This document shows, piece after piece, positions 19,131 through 29,272 of a stretch of 54,527 bases of DNA. A model generated the notes under the pieces. It did not search any database. It saw nothing but the letters and a program-made list of their open reading frames with translations, and was not told the DNA's origin. The position numbers and the translations under genes are program-made. This stretch comes from Gammaproteobacteria bacterium (GTDB lineage: Bacteria; Pseudomonadota; Gammaproteobacteria; Pseudomonadales; Azotimanducaceae): assembly GCA_002725285.1 (NCBI GenBank), contig PBRC01000045.1, positions 1 through 54,527 on the forward strand. Reading direction: 5' to 3'. The first letter of the stretch is position 1. Each line of letters begins with the position of its first letter.

Positions 19131-19925
19131 ATGAAGTGGAAAGAATTTCTAATAGTGCCACTACTGACAATAACCATTGCAGCGATTGCGTTGTTTCACT
19201 ATCAGTTTGAGCGGCAGCTGACACCTCTGGAACCAACTTTCGAACGACCACCAGACTTTAAGTCATACTCCAATGTTAAACAAAAGAAGCTGGATTTCTT
19301 CAGCTTTATGCTGCCGTTAGTTCGCAACGCAAACAAATCTGTGCATGAAGACCGGAAATTTCTCCTGGGAATCCAAGAGGTAAAAGGCACATTATCGTCT
19401 TCCAACAAAGTGAAACTAAAGGGACTTCTGAGAAAATACAACTTGAATGACGGGGGTGAGGTCATACAGCAAGTGGACGAACTCCTTAATCGAGCCGATA
19501 TTGTTCCGGCATCACTAATCCTGGCCCAATCAGCTAACGAGTCCGCATGGGGGACTTCTCGATTTGCAACGGATGCGAACAATTTCTTTGGGATCTGGTG
19601 TTTCTCACTAGGATGCGGACTGACGCCCAGAAATCGTGATGAGGGATTACACCATGAAGTCGCTAAGTTCGAGAGTATACAGGCGGGTGTGATCCACTAT
19701 GTTCACACCATCAACACCCACTCCGCCTATCAAAATCTACGCAACATGCGCTCTCAGGAACGGCAGGCAAATCAACCTCTGAGTGGCATCAAACTGGCCA
19801 ACGGGCTGGTCAGATATTCAGAATGGGGCCTTGCATACGTTCAGGAAATTCAAGCGATGATCCGTTACAACGAACTACAGCATTACAATCTTGAGGACAC
19901 CGCTGTCGATCAATCAGCAGAATGA
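19131..19925 (+). CDS. Bax-like glucosaminidase-domain protein
   Basis: 264 aa, N-terminal TM; LILAQSANESAWGTSRFATDANNFFGIWCF...VIHYVHTINTHSAYQNLR. Confidence 0.85.
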   Translation: MKWKEFLIVPLLTITIAAIALFHYQFERQLTPLEPTFERPPDFKSYSNVKQKKLDFFSFMLPLVRNANKSVHEDRKFLLGIQEVKGTLSSSNKVKLKGLLRKYNLNDGGEVIQQVDELLNRADIVPASLILAQSANESAWGTSRFATDANNFFGIWCFSLGCGLTPRNRDEGLHHEVAKFESIQAGVIHYVHTINTHSAYQNLRNMRSQERQANQPLSGIKLANGLVRYSEWGLAYVQEIQAMIRYNELQHYNLEDTAVDQSAE

Positions 19926-19940
19926 ACGAGAGGAATGTGA

Positions 19941-20096
19941 GGATGGGCAGGCGGTTCAGTTAACATCGCCCGGGACAGCTCAGGAAATGTTCGAATTAAC
20001 CATGTTGAGGGTGATTTTATACTTGATCACAAAGCAAGCGGTGATATCCGGACATCCGACATCAAGGGAAGCGTCTCGGTACCCGGAAGATACTAG
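19941..20096 (+). pseudogene. DUF4097-like putative adhesin C-terminal remnant
   Basis: GWAGGSVNIARDSSGNVRINHVEGDFILDHKASGDIRTSDIKGSVSVPGRY*, beta-helix repeats directly after an in-frame TGA. Confidence 0.55.
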
Positions 20097-20641
20097 GATT
20101 TCAGCAGATAGAGCACTCGCCACAAGGTAGCTGCAACAAGAGCGTGATCGATTTCGCCGGATAGCAGCAGGTCAGGTATCTCGGCCATCCTCACAAGTTG
20201 CAGTTCGGTATGTTCCGTTGAGCTATTGCTGATTTCGGCAACATGCTCTACATCTCGCGCGAGATATGTATAAAGTTTATTGGCAAAGATCGCCGGATTA
20301 GCGTTGAGTACACCCATTGATATGAGTTCACCCGCTTTGAAACCAGTTTCTTCAAGGCACTCCCGAGCCCCCGCAGTTTCAGGGTGTTCACCCGGATCAA
20401 CCATGCCACCAGGTATTTCCAGTGTTATCTCCTCCGAACCATGACGGTACTGACGAATAAGTACCAGTTCGTTGTTCGATGTAACCGGGACAATATTCAC
20501 CCAATCCACGGTATCGATGAAATAAAAGTCGTGCTCTTTACCTGTTTGCGGTGATATTGAAACGGATTCTTTCAATTCGAATATTCGACAGTCCGCCAGC
20601 AACCTGGACTGTTTTCTTTCCCAGGGTCTAACCAGGCTCAT
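20093..20641 (-). CDS. Nudix hydrolase (ADP-ribose pyrophosphatase-like)
   Basis: EITLEIPGGMVDPGEHPETAGARECLEETGF. Confidence 0.88.
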   Translation of the reverse strand: MSLVRPWERKQSRLLADCRIFELKESVSISPQTGKEHDFYFIDTVDWVNIVPVTSNNELVLIRQYRHGSEEITLEIPGGMVDPGEHPETAGARECLEETGFKAGELISMGVLNANPAIFANKLYTYLARDVEHVAEISNSSTEHTELQLVRMAEIPDLLLSGEIDHALVAATLWRVLYLLKS

Positions 20642-20738
20642 AGGTTTACCTCAAATAAGTGCCGGTCTGTAGTCCAGAGGAATATAATCCTGCGTTCCGG
20701 ATATGCAGCCGCCTGCCTACCGAAAAGATGAATTACCC

Positions 20739-21521
20739 CTAGTGCCCGGTGAATTTAGCGGGTCTCCTCTCAAGAAACGAGGCCACACCCTCCTTGTGAT
20801 CATCAGACCTAAAACACTCCGCCAATGCAACCGCGTGATTTGCCATGTGCTGTTCGACCGGAATACCCAATCCTTCGTAGACCAGCGTCTTGATGCGCTG
20901 CTGGGAGAATGGTGAAGCCTGCAAAATTGTCTCAGCCATTTCCCTAGCCTGACCCAGTAACTCGTCCGGTTCAAACACGCCCGAGACAAACTTCAAATCG
21001 TGCGCTTCTCTGGCGGAAATAAACTCTCCGGAATACAACAGCCAGAACGCCTGCGATGTTCCAATAAGACGAGGCAGCAGCCAGCTGCCCGCCCCCGTAT
21101 CAGGTACAAGGCCACGTTGAGAAAAATTCCAGGCAAATCTTGCTCTCGTCGATGCGAGTCGGATATCACACTGAGAGGTGAACTCGGCTCCCATACCAAC
21201 CGCAGGGCCATCAACGGCTGCGATTACCGGTTTGGGACAGGCGATAATAGGCCACCAGTTCGATGTATCCGCTGTACTGGTTGTTGAAGCACGCGATTCG
21301 CCCGGTACAGATGCAAGATCAGAGAGGTCGGTCCCGGCACAAAATGATCCGGGTGTCCCAGTCAGGATGACGACTCTGGTTGAATCGTCATTACCCGCTT
21401 TTTTGATCGCCGCAACAAAATCAGCCAGCATCTTGTAGCTCATGGCATTTTTCTTTTCAGGCCTGTTGATAGTGATGGTGGCAATGCCCCCATCAACCTC
21501 ATGCAGAATCCAGTCTTCCAT
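20739..21521 (-). CDS. Enoyl-CoA hydratase/isomerase
   Basis: ITINRPEKKNAMSYKM; GSFCAGTDLSDL; PVIAAVDGPAVGMGAEF. Confidence 0.9.
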   Translation of the reverse strand: MEDWILHEVDGGIATITINRPEKKNAMSYKMLADFVAAIKKAGNDDSTRVVILTGTPGSFCAGTDLSDLASVPGESRASTTSTADTSNWWPIIACPKPVIAAVDGPAVGMGAEFTSQCDIRLASTRARFAWNFSQRGLVPDTGAGSWLLPRLIGTSQAFWLLYSGEFISAREAHDLKFVSGVFEPDELLGQAREMAETILQASPFSQQRIKTLVYEGLGIPVEQHMANHAVALAECFRSDDHKEGVASFLERRPAKFTGH

Positions 21522-21533
21522 TTCGTACCTCCT

Positions 21534-22238
21534 TTAGCTTAACCCATCGACGGGAATGCAGGCTCCGTGAATAGCATCTGATTCTTTGGATGTCAGGAAA
21601 CCAATGATACCCGCCAATTGTTCTGGTTTAACCCATTTATCAAAGTCGGCATCAGGCATATCCTCTCGGTTTCTCGGTGTATCAATCAAACTGGGCATGA
21701 CGGCGTTGACGTTGATGTTTTGCTCGCGCAACTCCATCGCCATAGCCTCGGTTAATCGCATCACTGCTGCCTTAGAAGCCGTATAGGCGCCCATGTTTGC
21801 CACTCCCGCGGTTGCCGCCCTGGCCGCGACATTGACTATTTTTCCCGATGACCTCTGGATCATGCCGGGTACAACCGCTGTACTCATGTTCATGATGGAG
21901 CGAGCATTCAGATCAAACAGAAAATCCCACGTCTCATTACTGGTCTCATGAACCGGATCACCCATCAAGAAACCGCCAGCTATGTTGGCCAGCACGTCAA
22001 CTTTGTCAAATTGCCGCATCAGGTCACCGACGGCCTTCACGCAGCTTTCTTTATTCGTTAGCTCACAGGTGAGATAACTATGATTCCCTGCTGGCTCGGG
22101 GAAGGCTTGCCTCAGTATATCCTCGCTATAATCAAGTACCGCCACTCTTGCACCACGCTCTGAAAACCAGGCAACAACAGCCCGCCCAAGCACACCAGCT
22201 CCCCCTGTTACCAGAACCAGTTTATTCGAAAAAGGCAA
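21534..22238 (-). CDS. SDR-family oxidoreductase
   Basis: LVTGGAGVLGRAVV; NIAGGF; YTASKAAV. Confidence 0.9.
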   Translation of the reverse strand: MPFSNKLVLVTGGAGVLGRAVVAWFSERGARVAVLDYSEDILRQAFPEPAGNHSYLTCELTNKESCVKAVGDLMRQFDKVDVLANIAGGFLMGDPVHETSNETWDFLFDLNARSIMNMSTAVVPGMIQRSSGKIVNVAARAATAGVANMGAYTASKAAVMRLTEAMAMELREQNINVNAVMPSLIDTPRNREDMPDADFDKWVKPEQLAGIIGFLTSKESDAIHGACIPVDGLS

Positions 22239-22341
22239 AGTGACCTCCCGTTACAAATGTTATCGTCCCAACTATCACCATATATTGCCCTGCCCAACTG
22301 AGGATTGTCCCGACCACTCTAAAGAAAGAGAGCACCGATAC

Positions 22342-22383
22342 CTCTGACAGTTCACCACCTAACTCTGACAGTTCACCACCTAA
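22342..22383. repeat. Two perfect tandem 21-bp repeats
   Basis: ctctgacagttcaccacctaa x2 in the intergenic region. Confidence 0.9.
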
Positions 22384-22568
22384 TATGCCATCCACTGATG
22401 AGTGGTTCAACGAGACATACCTGGCGATTACCCCAGGTTCTGCTGAAATTCCAGGATCACTGCGGTATACAGTGCAGCCGAACACTGGGTCATGTCTTTT
22501 AGTGGACTGACGCTGGCTGCAGCCCATTTCCATAATTATCGATGCTGCAGAGTTCACTGCTGTGAATA

Positions 22569-23228
22569 TTAGCCCATCATTCTTGAGTGATGATTGGTAA
22601 ACCTGGCCAGAGTCTCAAGCAGGCCAATCATTAAAGACACCGTCGGGCCTGCTATTCGAATATCCCGCTCACTGTAGGAAAAGTGCGCTCTTACATCACC
22701 ATGCCAGGTCAGTTTATAACTACCGGGATCCAGAACTTTCGCGAGATCAACCTCATAAATGGAATCAACTTCTGACGGATTTGCTTCCACTCTGGCCGGA
22801 TGCTGAATGATGCCGACCACGGGTGTGATCTTATAACCAGCCTGGGTGTAGTAGTGTCCAAGACAACCGAGAATCTCTACATCCTGCGCAGCGATATTAA
22901 TCTCCTCAGCAGATTCTCTTAACGCGGTTTCTATACCCGACTTATCCCCCGGGTCAGACCGACCACCGGGGAAACACAGGTGACCTGCAAATCGTATATT
23001 CGTCTGCCTTTTCGTAACCATCAGCCTTGGCGTCACATCATCAATTATGGGGATGAGAACTGCTGACTCGGCGGCTTGTTGACGCACGTCCGGACTGACC
23101 AGATTTTCCACGTGGGGATTACGTAATTCTGCAAAATCAACCGTTTGAATGAACAAGTCTCGAATCAGTGACAGGTTCGCCTCAACCTTGATATCCAAAA
23201 TCTCCCCTTTCGGCACTTCCTGATTCAT
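22569..23228 (-). CDS. Nudix hydrolase (CoA pyrophosphatase-like)
   Basis: GHLCFPGGRSDPGDKSGIETALRESAEEINI with the upstream CoAse-like region MVTKRQTNIRFAG. Confidence 0.85.
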   Translation of the reverse strand: MNQEVPKGEILDIKVEANLSLIRDLFIQTVDFAELRNPHVENLVSPDVRQQAAESAVLIPIIDDVTPRLMVTKRQTNIRFAGHLCFPGGRSDPGDKSGIETALRESAEEINIAAQDVEILGCLGHYYTQAGYKITPVVGIIQHPARVEANPSEVDSIYEVDLAKVLDPGSYKLTWHGDVRAHFSYSERDIRIAGPTVSLMIGLLETLARFTNHHSRMMG

Positions 23229-24109
23229 GAATTCAGATTATTTTTCAGATCGCGATACCCTATTTGATGTATCCCCGCCGCTTCGATGTATGACTTAAGC
23301 TCAGGGTCGGTAAACGCGAGGTAGTCTGCATGTCTCGAAGCGCTGGCTTTATCATCAATGGCCCTCAGTTCGTCACCCATTTTTGATGGATGGAAAAGAA
23401 GATGAGTGAGTCCCGGTTTAACGCCGTCAATAATCTCCCGATAGAACTGAGATTTATCTTCAAGTGGCACCAACGTATCTATATATATTTCATCCAGTGT
23501 CGGCAGGCTATCGAGATCAATCTGCGCAAGCGCTTCAAGATACTTCCCCTGGTCCTTAAGGCGATTCAACTCCTCCAATCGCTCAGGGCTGATTCTCGGC
23601 AGGAAGGCTGGAATACCAAATTCGTTTGCGAGAGTCAGGTAGGACTGGATGAATTTCGGATCTACGACTGATCCCATATGTGTATCAATATGCGTTATAT
23701 CAATTCCCGCATTGAGCGCCAGTTCAATCTGGGTTCTCATCTCAACTTCCGCTGCCTTTGCATCGACATGACTCACCGCGTCTTCTGTTGTGTGCCACAG
23801 GTATCCCTGCGGATCCAGTAATCCAGTGGCCGGATCTCGTGTGCTCACCGCAGGCCATCTAAAGGTGGGGTACTCGCAGGTCAGGGTTAAATGTACACCG
23901 ACGTCGTAACCTGGATTTGCCCTGCATATTTCAGCCGCCTCCAGGAACCAGGGAGCAGCAGTCAGGATCGAGCCACAGGTAGCAGCACCAACATCAAGGC
24001 ATTCGAACGAGGCAACATTGGAAGCATGGCTGAAACCGATGTCATCAATATGGGTAATAAGAACTTTGTCTTCCGGTCCATATCCCATTTTCTTAAGGAA
24101 GTTATTCAC
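23225..24109 (-). CDS. ChbG/HpnK (YdjC) family carbohydrate deacetylase-like protein
   Basis: VLITHIDDIGFSHASN; YDVGVHLTLTCEYPTFRW; ITHIDTHMGSV. Confidence 0.8.
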   Translation of the reverse strand: MNNFLKKMGYGPEDKVLITHIDDIGFSHASNVASFECLDVGAATCGSILTAAPWFLEAAEICRANPGYDVGVHLTLTCEYPTFRWPAVSTRDPATGLLDPQGYLWHTTEDAVSHVDAKAAEVEMRTQIELALNAGIDITHIDTHMGSVVDPKFIQSYLTLANEFGIPAFLPRISPERLEELNRLKDQGKYLEALAQIDLDSLPTLDEIYIDTLVPLEDKSQFYREIIDGVKPGLTHLLFHPSKMGDELRAIDDKASASRHADYLAFTDPELKSYIEAAGIHQIGYRDLKNNLNS

Positions 24110-24209
24110 GTTGAAGTCCCGGGTTTATTCGAATTTACTATTCTGCCATAGATTAGTTTTTTCTGTCCCAGCTATAGGCTTTCTCGACAGAATGTGATTT
24201 TCTACGCCC

Positions 24210-25145
24210 ATGGGGAAAATAGAAGTTGCTGTAACTGCATGGACACAAAGCTCCGGTTGGTATGCCGATGAACTCTGTCAACAGGCCGAGATCGCGGAAT
24301 CAATGGGTTTTCATTCCTTCTGGTTGCCGGAGAGTCACTTTGGTGATAACCGGTCTATTCCATCCCCTCTTACGCTGCTGGCATCCGTGGCTGGACGAAC
24401 GAAAAAAATAATACTTGCCTCGACATCTTATTTGTTACCTATCAGGCACCCTTTACAGGCTGCAGAAGAAGTTGCTGTTCTTGATCAGTTGTCCAACGGA
24501 CGCGTCATCCTCGGTGTCGGCCGCGGCATCCAGAACAGAATGTTCAAAGCTTTTGATTTACAGACGAAAGAGAAGCGTAAACGATTTCGGGCAAACCTGG
24601 ATATTATGCGGAATGCCTGGCTGGGAAAGCCAATCGCTGAGGACGATGATGGTCATCCGATATGTCTTGCACCGCTTCCTGTCCAAAAACCACATCCGCC
24701 CATCTGGGTTGCAGCATTTGGTCCACTCGCACTCAAACAGGCTGGCAGTCTCGGCCTGCCTTATCTCGCTTCACCCGCTGAAACACTGACAACGCTTGAA
24801 GGCAATTACAAGCACTTTAATGATGTCGTAGTTGAAGCAAACCTTGAACCGGTAGAAACAACCCCGGTGATGCGGACGATCTTTATTACAAAAAGCAAGT
24901 CAGTTGCTCAAGACATAAAGAACTCGTTGGCACAGTCTGTTCCACATGCCATGCGAGAGGAAAACGCTAATGTTGATGACTGGACGATAGTAGGTGACAA
25001 GGCACACGCCCTCGACAAATTATCTGAGTATGTAGAGCGCCTGGGCATCACCCATCTTATTGCACGTGGGCGAATCCCCGGTGTTGACAATGAAGCTCAG
25101 GTTCGCAGTCATGAGATGCTGATGGAGGTTGCAGAACGCCTATAA
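24210..25145 (+). CDS. LLM-class (luciferase-like) flavin-dependent oxidoreductase
   Basis: 311 aa; AEIAESMGFHSFWLPESHFG; ILGVGRGIQ; KPHPPIWVAAFGP. Confidence 0.88.
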   Translation: MGKIEVAVTAWTQSSGWYADELCQQAEIAESMGFHSFWLPESHFGDNRSIPSPLTLLASVAGRTKKIILASTSYLLPIRHPLQAAEEVAVLDQLSNGRVILGVGRGIQNRMFKAFDLQTKEKRKRFRANLDIMRNAWLGKPIAEDDDGHPICLAPLPVQKPHPPIWVAAFGPLALKQAGSLGLPYLASPAETLTTLEGNYKHFNDVVVEANLEPVETTPVMRTIFITKSKSVAQDIKNSLAQSVPHAMREENANVDDWTIVGDKAHALDKLSEYVERLGITHLIARGRIPGVDNEAQVRSHEMLMEVAERL

Positions 25146-25291
25146 CGTAACCCGGCAACAGTTGTGCTGTTACTCACTCTGATGGGACCATCTCCCGCTG
25201 CTTTCTGCTCAGGCATTGATGCAGTCTGGTCCGTTACAATCATTACTCAAGTACTCTTACGAGGTGCTCTTACTATATTCCGATCCCAGGT

Positions 25292-25360
25292 TTCTATACT
25301 CGCGACCTTATCAGGCAAAGGATTACCAGCAGCAAGTTGTGCCTTAAGTAAGTACCATTC
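25292..25360 (-). repeat. 69-bp coding-like segment, diverged copy 1 (EWYLLKAQLAAGNPLPDKVASIE)
   Basis: Aligns without gaps to 44007-44075 on the opposite strand: 56 of 69 nt and 15 of 23 residues identical by hand count; several differences are third-position synonymous. Confidence 0.75.
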
Positions 25361-25415
25361 AGTGCTGATGGTTTTTGCAGACCTTAAGTTTATACTGAAT
25401 GCATTGTTAGTCTTG

Positions 25416-25441
25416 GCAAGATTCACTTAACCGAATCTTGC
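25416..25441 (+). other. Perfect 9-bp stem-loop just before a ribosome-binding site
   Basis: gcaagattc-acttaacc-gaatcttgc; GGAG and the TTG start at 25455 follow. Confidence 0.7.
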
Positions 25442-25454
25442 ATGGAGCAAATCT

Positions 25455-26129
25455 TTGCGCTGGGTACATTTCTTAACCGCCATTTTGTGCTGTCTTACAT
25501 CAATCGAGATTACAGCATCAACGCTCAGCATTCCCCTGTCGCTCGAAACAGGATGGGAGGTTCTTCGATATTCAAGAATCAAGCAGAACCGGGTCAGATT
25601 TGACAATGAAGGTTTGACGATTGAAGTTGATAATTCAGCGGGACCGGTAATTTATCCTCTCGACGAAGCGAGCAGAATTCAGGCCGTCAGCTTCTCACTC
25701 GAAATCTCAGGAGACATCAATCTGGGAAACATGATCCAGGGTGATAAGGGGGCAGATGACTTTGTTTTTCGATTGGGTCTGGTCTATGAAGGTGATCAAA
25801 CTCTCAACTTTCTGCAGCGTCGCTTTTCAGCTCCCTGGGTTCAGCGTCTTTTTCATTTAGCGCCAAAGGGAACTGGTGTTGATCCGATTGAGTTCTACAA
25901 TGTCTATTCTGATTCAAGGCTGGCAGGTAAATCACGCAGCCATCCACTCTCCGACTTGCTTCATGAATCCTTTATTTTTGCTCAACCCCGCGATGGAAAG
26001 TTAACTCGACGTCTTGATCTGAACAAATCCACGAGGGTTCTGGCACTGTGGATCAGTGTGGATGGAGATGACACAGGATCAAGATTCACGACCAGGATAA
26101 CGGACTTAAAGCTTCACCTTCCGGAATAA
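25455..26129 (+). CDS. Secreted protein of unknown function
   Basis: 224 aa, N-terminal signal sequence, TTG start; open throughout. Confidence 0.65.
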   Translation: MRWVHFLTAILCCLTSIEITASTLSIPLSLETGWEVLRYSRIKQNRVRFDNEGLTIEVDNSAGPVIYPLDEASRIQAVSFSLEISGDINLGNMIQGDKGADDFVFRLGLVYEGDQTLNFLQRRFSAPWVQRLFHLAPKGTGVDPIEFYNVYSDSRLAGKSRSHPLSDLLHESFIFAQPRDGKLTRRLDLNKSTRVLALWISVDGDDTGSRFTTRITDLKLHLPE

Positions 26130-26197
26130 GTACTATCCAGCTCTGACACAGCTGAATTATTGCCTGCTCAATTAACTTCCCGTGGTGAGATTCAGTC

Positions 26198-27634
26198 TCA
26201 GTCAACAATCTTGATCAATTGACCGGGTTCGGGCTGTCCTTCCGGATAAAGTCCGTTCATGACTCGTAACTTGTCCAGCGCGTAGTTGGTAATCGGAGAC
26301 TCATCAGCCAGTTGCTCCATCGTTGTGCTTTCCTCGGCACGAACTACCTGCAGTTTCGGTACCTTCGCCTCGCGGCGATCGTCCTTACCCATTAAATCAA
26401 AGCTGAAAATGGTGGATATGAATTCCTTGTCCGATGCGATTTTTCGCAAGTCATGTTTACCTGCGCCAGCGAGAATATAAACCAGCCGTTTCCGAGTATC
26501 CTGCAATATGGCAATTCGAAGGGGTCTCGGACCAAACGGTGAATCCGCACGGTCTGCAATACCCAGGAATCCATTGAATCTGGATATTGTTACATCACGT
26601 CCTTCACGTATCTTCAAGCCGAGTTCCTGCTCCAGGTAATCTCGCCCGGATAATCCTTTCGCCATCCTGCCTGTTGTTACCGTGAAGATGGCATCGGAAA
26701 CCACTGACACAACCTGCACACCTTTTCCAGTCGTTTGAATTCGCCAGCCATCCGGGAAGGACAGCTTTATTCCTAACTTCGGATGATAAAATGTGTTCTT
26801 TCTAACAACGCCAACCTGGCGCATGTCACCATACGCCAGGCCATTCAACTTTTCGAGAAACTCATCAGCTTTAATGAACTCGTCATAGCTTTCCAGCAGC
26901 TTGAGGGATTCTCGAACCGCTTCCTTATAACGTGTGTCATGATCAGGATGAGTGGACAGGAAGCCGTGATAAACCTTCGGTGTCCTTTTCTCAATTCTCG
27001 CCTGCTCAATCTCAATTCGATCGTTAGCCTTTAAGATTTCAATGGTCTTGAGCATTGCCTCTGGTGAATACCCGGCCTTGGCCATATATTCAGCACCCAC
27101 CTCATCTGCCTCAAGTTCAAATTCACGGCTGTAACCCTTTAACAATACGCCGCCAAACAGATTCCCCAGTTCATAGACACCAGGCGTTCCCGTGACAATA
27201 GACGCGATCGCTGTTGCAGCTCCCAGAATTTTGCCACGTTTCTGCGAACGAAACGCGTGTTTCTCAGTAACGTGTGCAACCTCATGTCCGAGAACAGCTG
27301 CAAGCTCTGATTCCGAATTCATGTGTGTCAGCATGCCACGAGTAATGTAAATATATCCGCCGGGTAACGCGAATGCGTTAATCACATCGTCGTTCAGGAT
27401 AGTGAAGTGATAGGTAAGTTCCGGGCGACTGCTCTCGTCAGCGACTCTATTGCCTACTTTTTCAATATAGGTCTGTAATTCCTTGTCCCTGTAGACACCA
27501 TACTGTGCAAGTATTTTGCGATGTTCCTGGGCACCAAGTTCCAGTTCCTCTTCAAGCGAGACGGCGAACGTCGAAAACGAGGCACCACAGAGAATGATGA
27601 ACGCAAGCAGGTGTTTTTTGATCATAAGACTCAT
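26198..27634 (-). CDS. M48-family periplasmic metalloprotease
   Basis: SELAAVLGHEVAHVTEKHA (HEXXH), EADEVGAEYMAKAGYSPEAM; signal peptide after MSLMIKK; possible LysM-like C-terminus. Confidence 0.88.
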   Translation of the reverse strand: MSLMIKKHLLAFIILCGASFSTFAVSLEEELELGAQEHRKILAQYGVYRDKELQTYIEKVGNRVADESSRPELTYHFTILNDDVINAFALPGGYIYITRGMLTHMNSESELAAVLGHEVAHVTEKHAFRSQKRGKILGAATAIASIVTGTPGVYELGNLFGGVLLKGYSREFELEADEVGAEYMAKAGYSPEAMLKTIEILKANDRIEIEQARIEKRTPKVYHGFLSTHPDHDTRYKEAVRESLKLLESYDEFIKADEFLEKLNGLAYGDMRQVGVVRKNTFYHPKLGIKLSFPDGWRIQTTGKGVQVVSVVSDAIFTVTTGRMAKGLSGRDYLEQELGLKIREGRDVTISRFNGFLGIADRADSPFGPRPLRIAILQDTRKRLVYILAGAGKHDLRKIASDKEFISTIFSFDLMGKDDRREAKVPKLQVVRAEESTTMEQLADESPITNYALDKLRVMNGLYPEGQPEPGQLIKIVD

Positions 27635-27908
27635 CTTAATCAACCCGGGACAATTTTCCATCATTGGATTCCGCTCTCCTTTAGACCTGAGTCTTATTAA
27701 AAAGGTTCTTTGTTGACAGCACCTGCAGCAACTATTTATCAGTGCTTCTTTTCAGTGCTTCGGCTCAATACCAGGAAAACCCACAGAACCAAAGGCCTTC
27801 AATTGAGTACCTATCCAGAGACAATAGGCAATTCGGTGACTGTCACGCTGATTTGCAGCCCAATATCTCTGGAAATCGTAGTATCGCTGGGTGTATAACT
27901 GACCTCAA

Positions 27909-29255
27909 ATGTTGATTCGTTTGTTGATTTTGGTATCGATAACGTTGGTTTCATCTGTTCTTGCAGCTTCTGATTCCGACGATACTACCGTTGCGCCGGA
28001 ACTTGCACTGAGCTTCGAGGCAAATCAGGAATTTGAACTTGCGATTGATGCTTATCAGCAACAGGTGACGAAAGCTGAAGCAGCGTTCGGCCCATTCTCA
28101 GAGGAGCTGATTGATCCCTTGATGGGGTTGGCACGAAGTTACTTCGCGGTTTCAGACTATGATGCTGCCTTTAAAACAAATGAACGAGCACAACACCTCA
28201 CTCATCGGAATCAGGGCGTTTATTCAATCCGTCAACTGGAAGGTATTGATCTGATGACTCAGATTTACTTGTCTCAGCGAGAAATCGAAATGGCTGACAA
28301 GCAGCAGATCTTCTCTCTGTTTATCTCCGAACACCATTTCGGCAAGGAGTCGATTGATCTACTGCCCGCACTGGCAAAGATGAGCATGTGGTATATGGAT
28401 ACGGGGCAATATCGCCATGCACAAGACGTTTTGGCGCGCAGCCGCGATATCATCAAATCATCAGGTAACACACACGAACCGTCACAAATACCTGCGATAA
28501 TCGAAACCGCAAAGATTAAACGCCTGCGCAGGTCTTGCTGCAGCCATAAAATCCTCCAGGATGCCCTGGCTATTGTCGATGCTAATCCTGATATCGGAAA
28601 TGATCTTCGTGCCTGGATATATGTTGAGTTGGCTGATTCGTATACCGTTCGCGGTGAAGCAGAAAAAGCTGCCAATAATTATCGGCTTGCCTGGCAGGCA
28701 ATGAATGAAAAACAGAGATGGGATTACTTCTTGCAGCCACGGCCAATTGCTTTGTCCAAGGAACTTGAAGAAAAATCAAATTTACGAATCCTCAGGGCTG
28801 AAAAGAACCGGTTTGGCCGGGGTAAATTCGAACCAATGAGTGTTGAAGAAAAGTTATTGCTGGAGACGCTGCCGCCACAGGAATTCCACATACCAGTGAA
28901 TGACCATGATTACAAAGTACGGATACGAGACAGGATGTTTCGTCATCCTGAGGACAAAAAGACATTTCGTGTCGTTGGACACCCATTCCAGTTTGTTCAC
29001 GAACAGCTACTGAACATCCTTCCACAGAGCATGCACGATGACGAAGATCTCGCAAAATTGTATGTTGAACTCAGTTTTACGGTAAACCAGAAGGGTTCAA
29101 TCCGTGAAGTGGAGGTAGAATCATCCAATGTGCCAGCCAAAGTGAGGAGACTCATGCGACAAGTATTACGCAAAACAAAATTCCGACCCAGGATTTTGGC
29201 GGGTGAAATGATTACAACCTCACAGGTTCAACTCTACCAGACCTTCGAGCCCTGA
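27909..29255 (+). CDS. Secreted TPR protein with TonB-C-like C-terminal domain (paralogue 1)
   Basis: Signal peptide, TPR-like helices; C-terminus AKLYVELSFTVNQKGSIREVEVESSNVPAKVRRLMRQVLRKTKFRPRILAGEMITTSQVQLYQTF. Confidence 0.72.
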   Translation: MLIRLLILVSITLVSSVLAASDSDDTTVAPELALSFEANQEFELAIDAYQQQVTKAEAAFGPFSEELIDPLMGLARSYFAVSDYDAAFKTNERAQHLTHRNQGVYSIRQLEGIDLMTQIYLSQREIEMADKQQIFSLFISEHHFGKESIDLLPALAKMSMWYMDTGQYRHAQDVLARSRDIIKSSGNTHEPSQIPAIIETAKIKRLRRSCCSHKILQDALAIVDANPDIGNDLRAWIYVELADSYTVRGEAEKAANNYRLAWQAMNEKQRWDYFLQPRPIALSKELEEKSNLRILRAEKNRFGRGKFEPMSVEEKLLLETLPPQEFHIPVNDHDYKVRIRDRMFRHPEDKKTFRVVGHPFQFVHEQLLNILPQSMHDDEDLAKLYVELSFTVNQKGSIREVEVESSNVPAKVRRLMRQVLRKTKFRPRILAGEMITTSQVQLYQTFEP

Positions 29256-29272
29256 CCAGGACCTAAAACTCA

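Noticed and set aside
15591-23228. Three Nudix hydrolases within 8 kb as a functional cluster
   Set aside because: They belong to different Nudix subtypes and different strands and gene groups; proximity alone is weak.
25164-25430. Plus-strand 88-aa ORF
   Set aside because: The minus strand in the same place encodes a segment with protein-level homology to 44007-44075, so the plus ORF is probably antisense noise.
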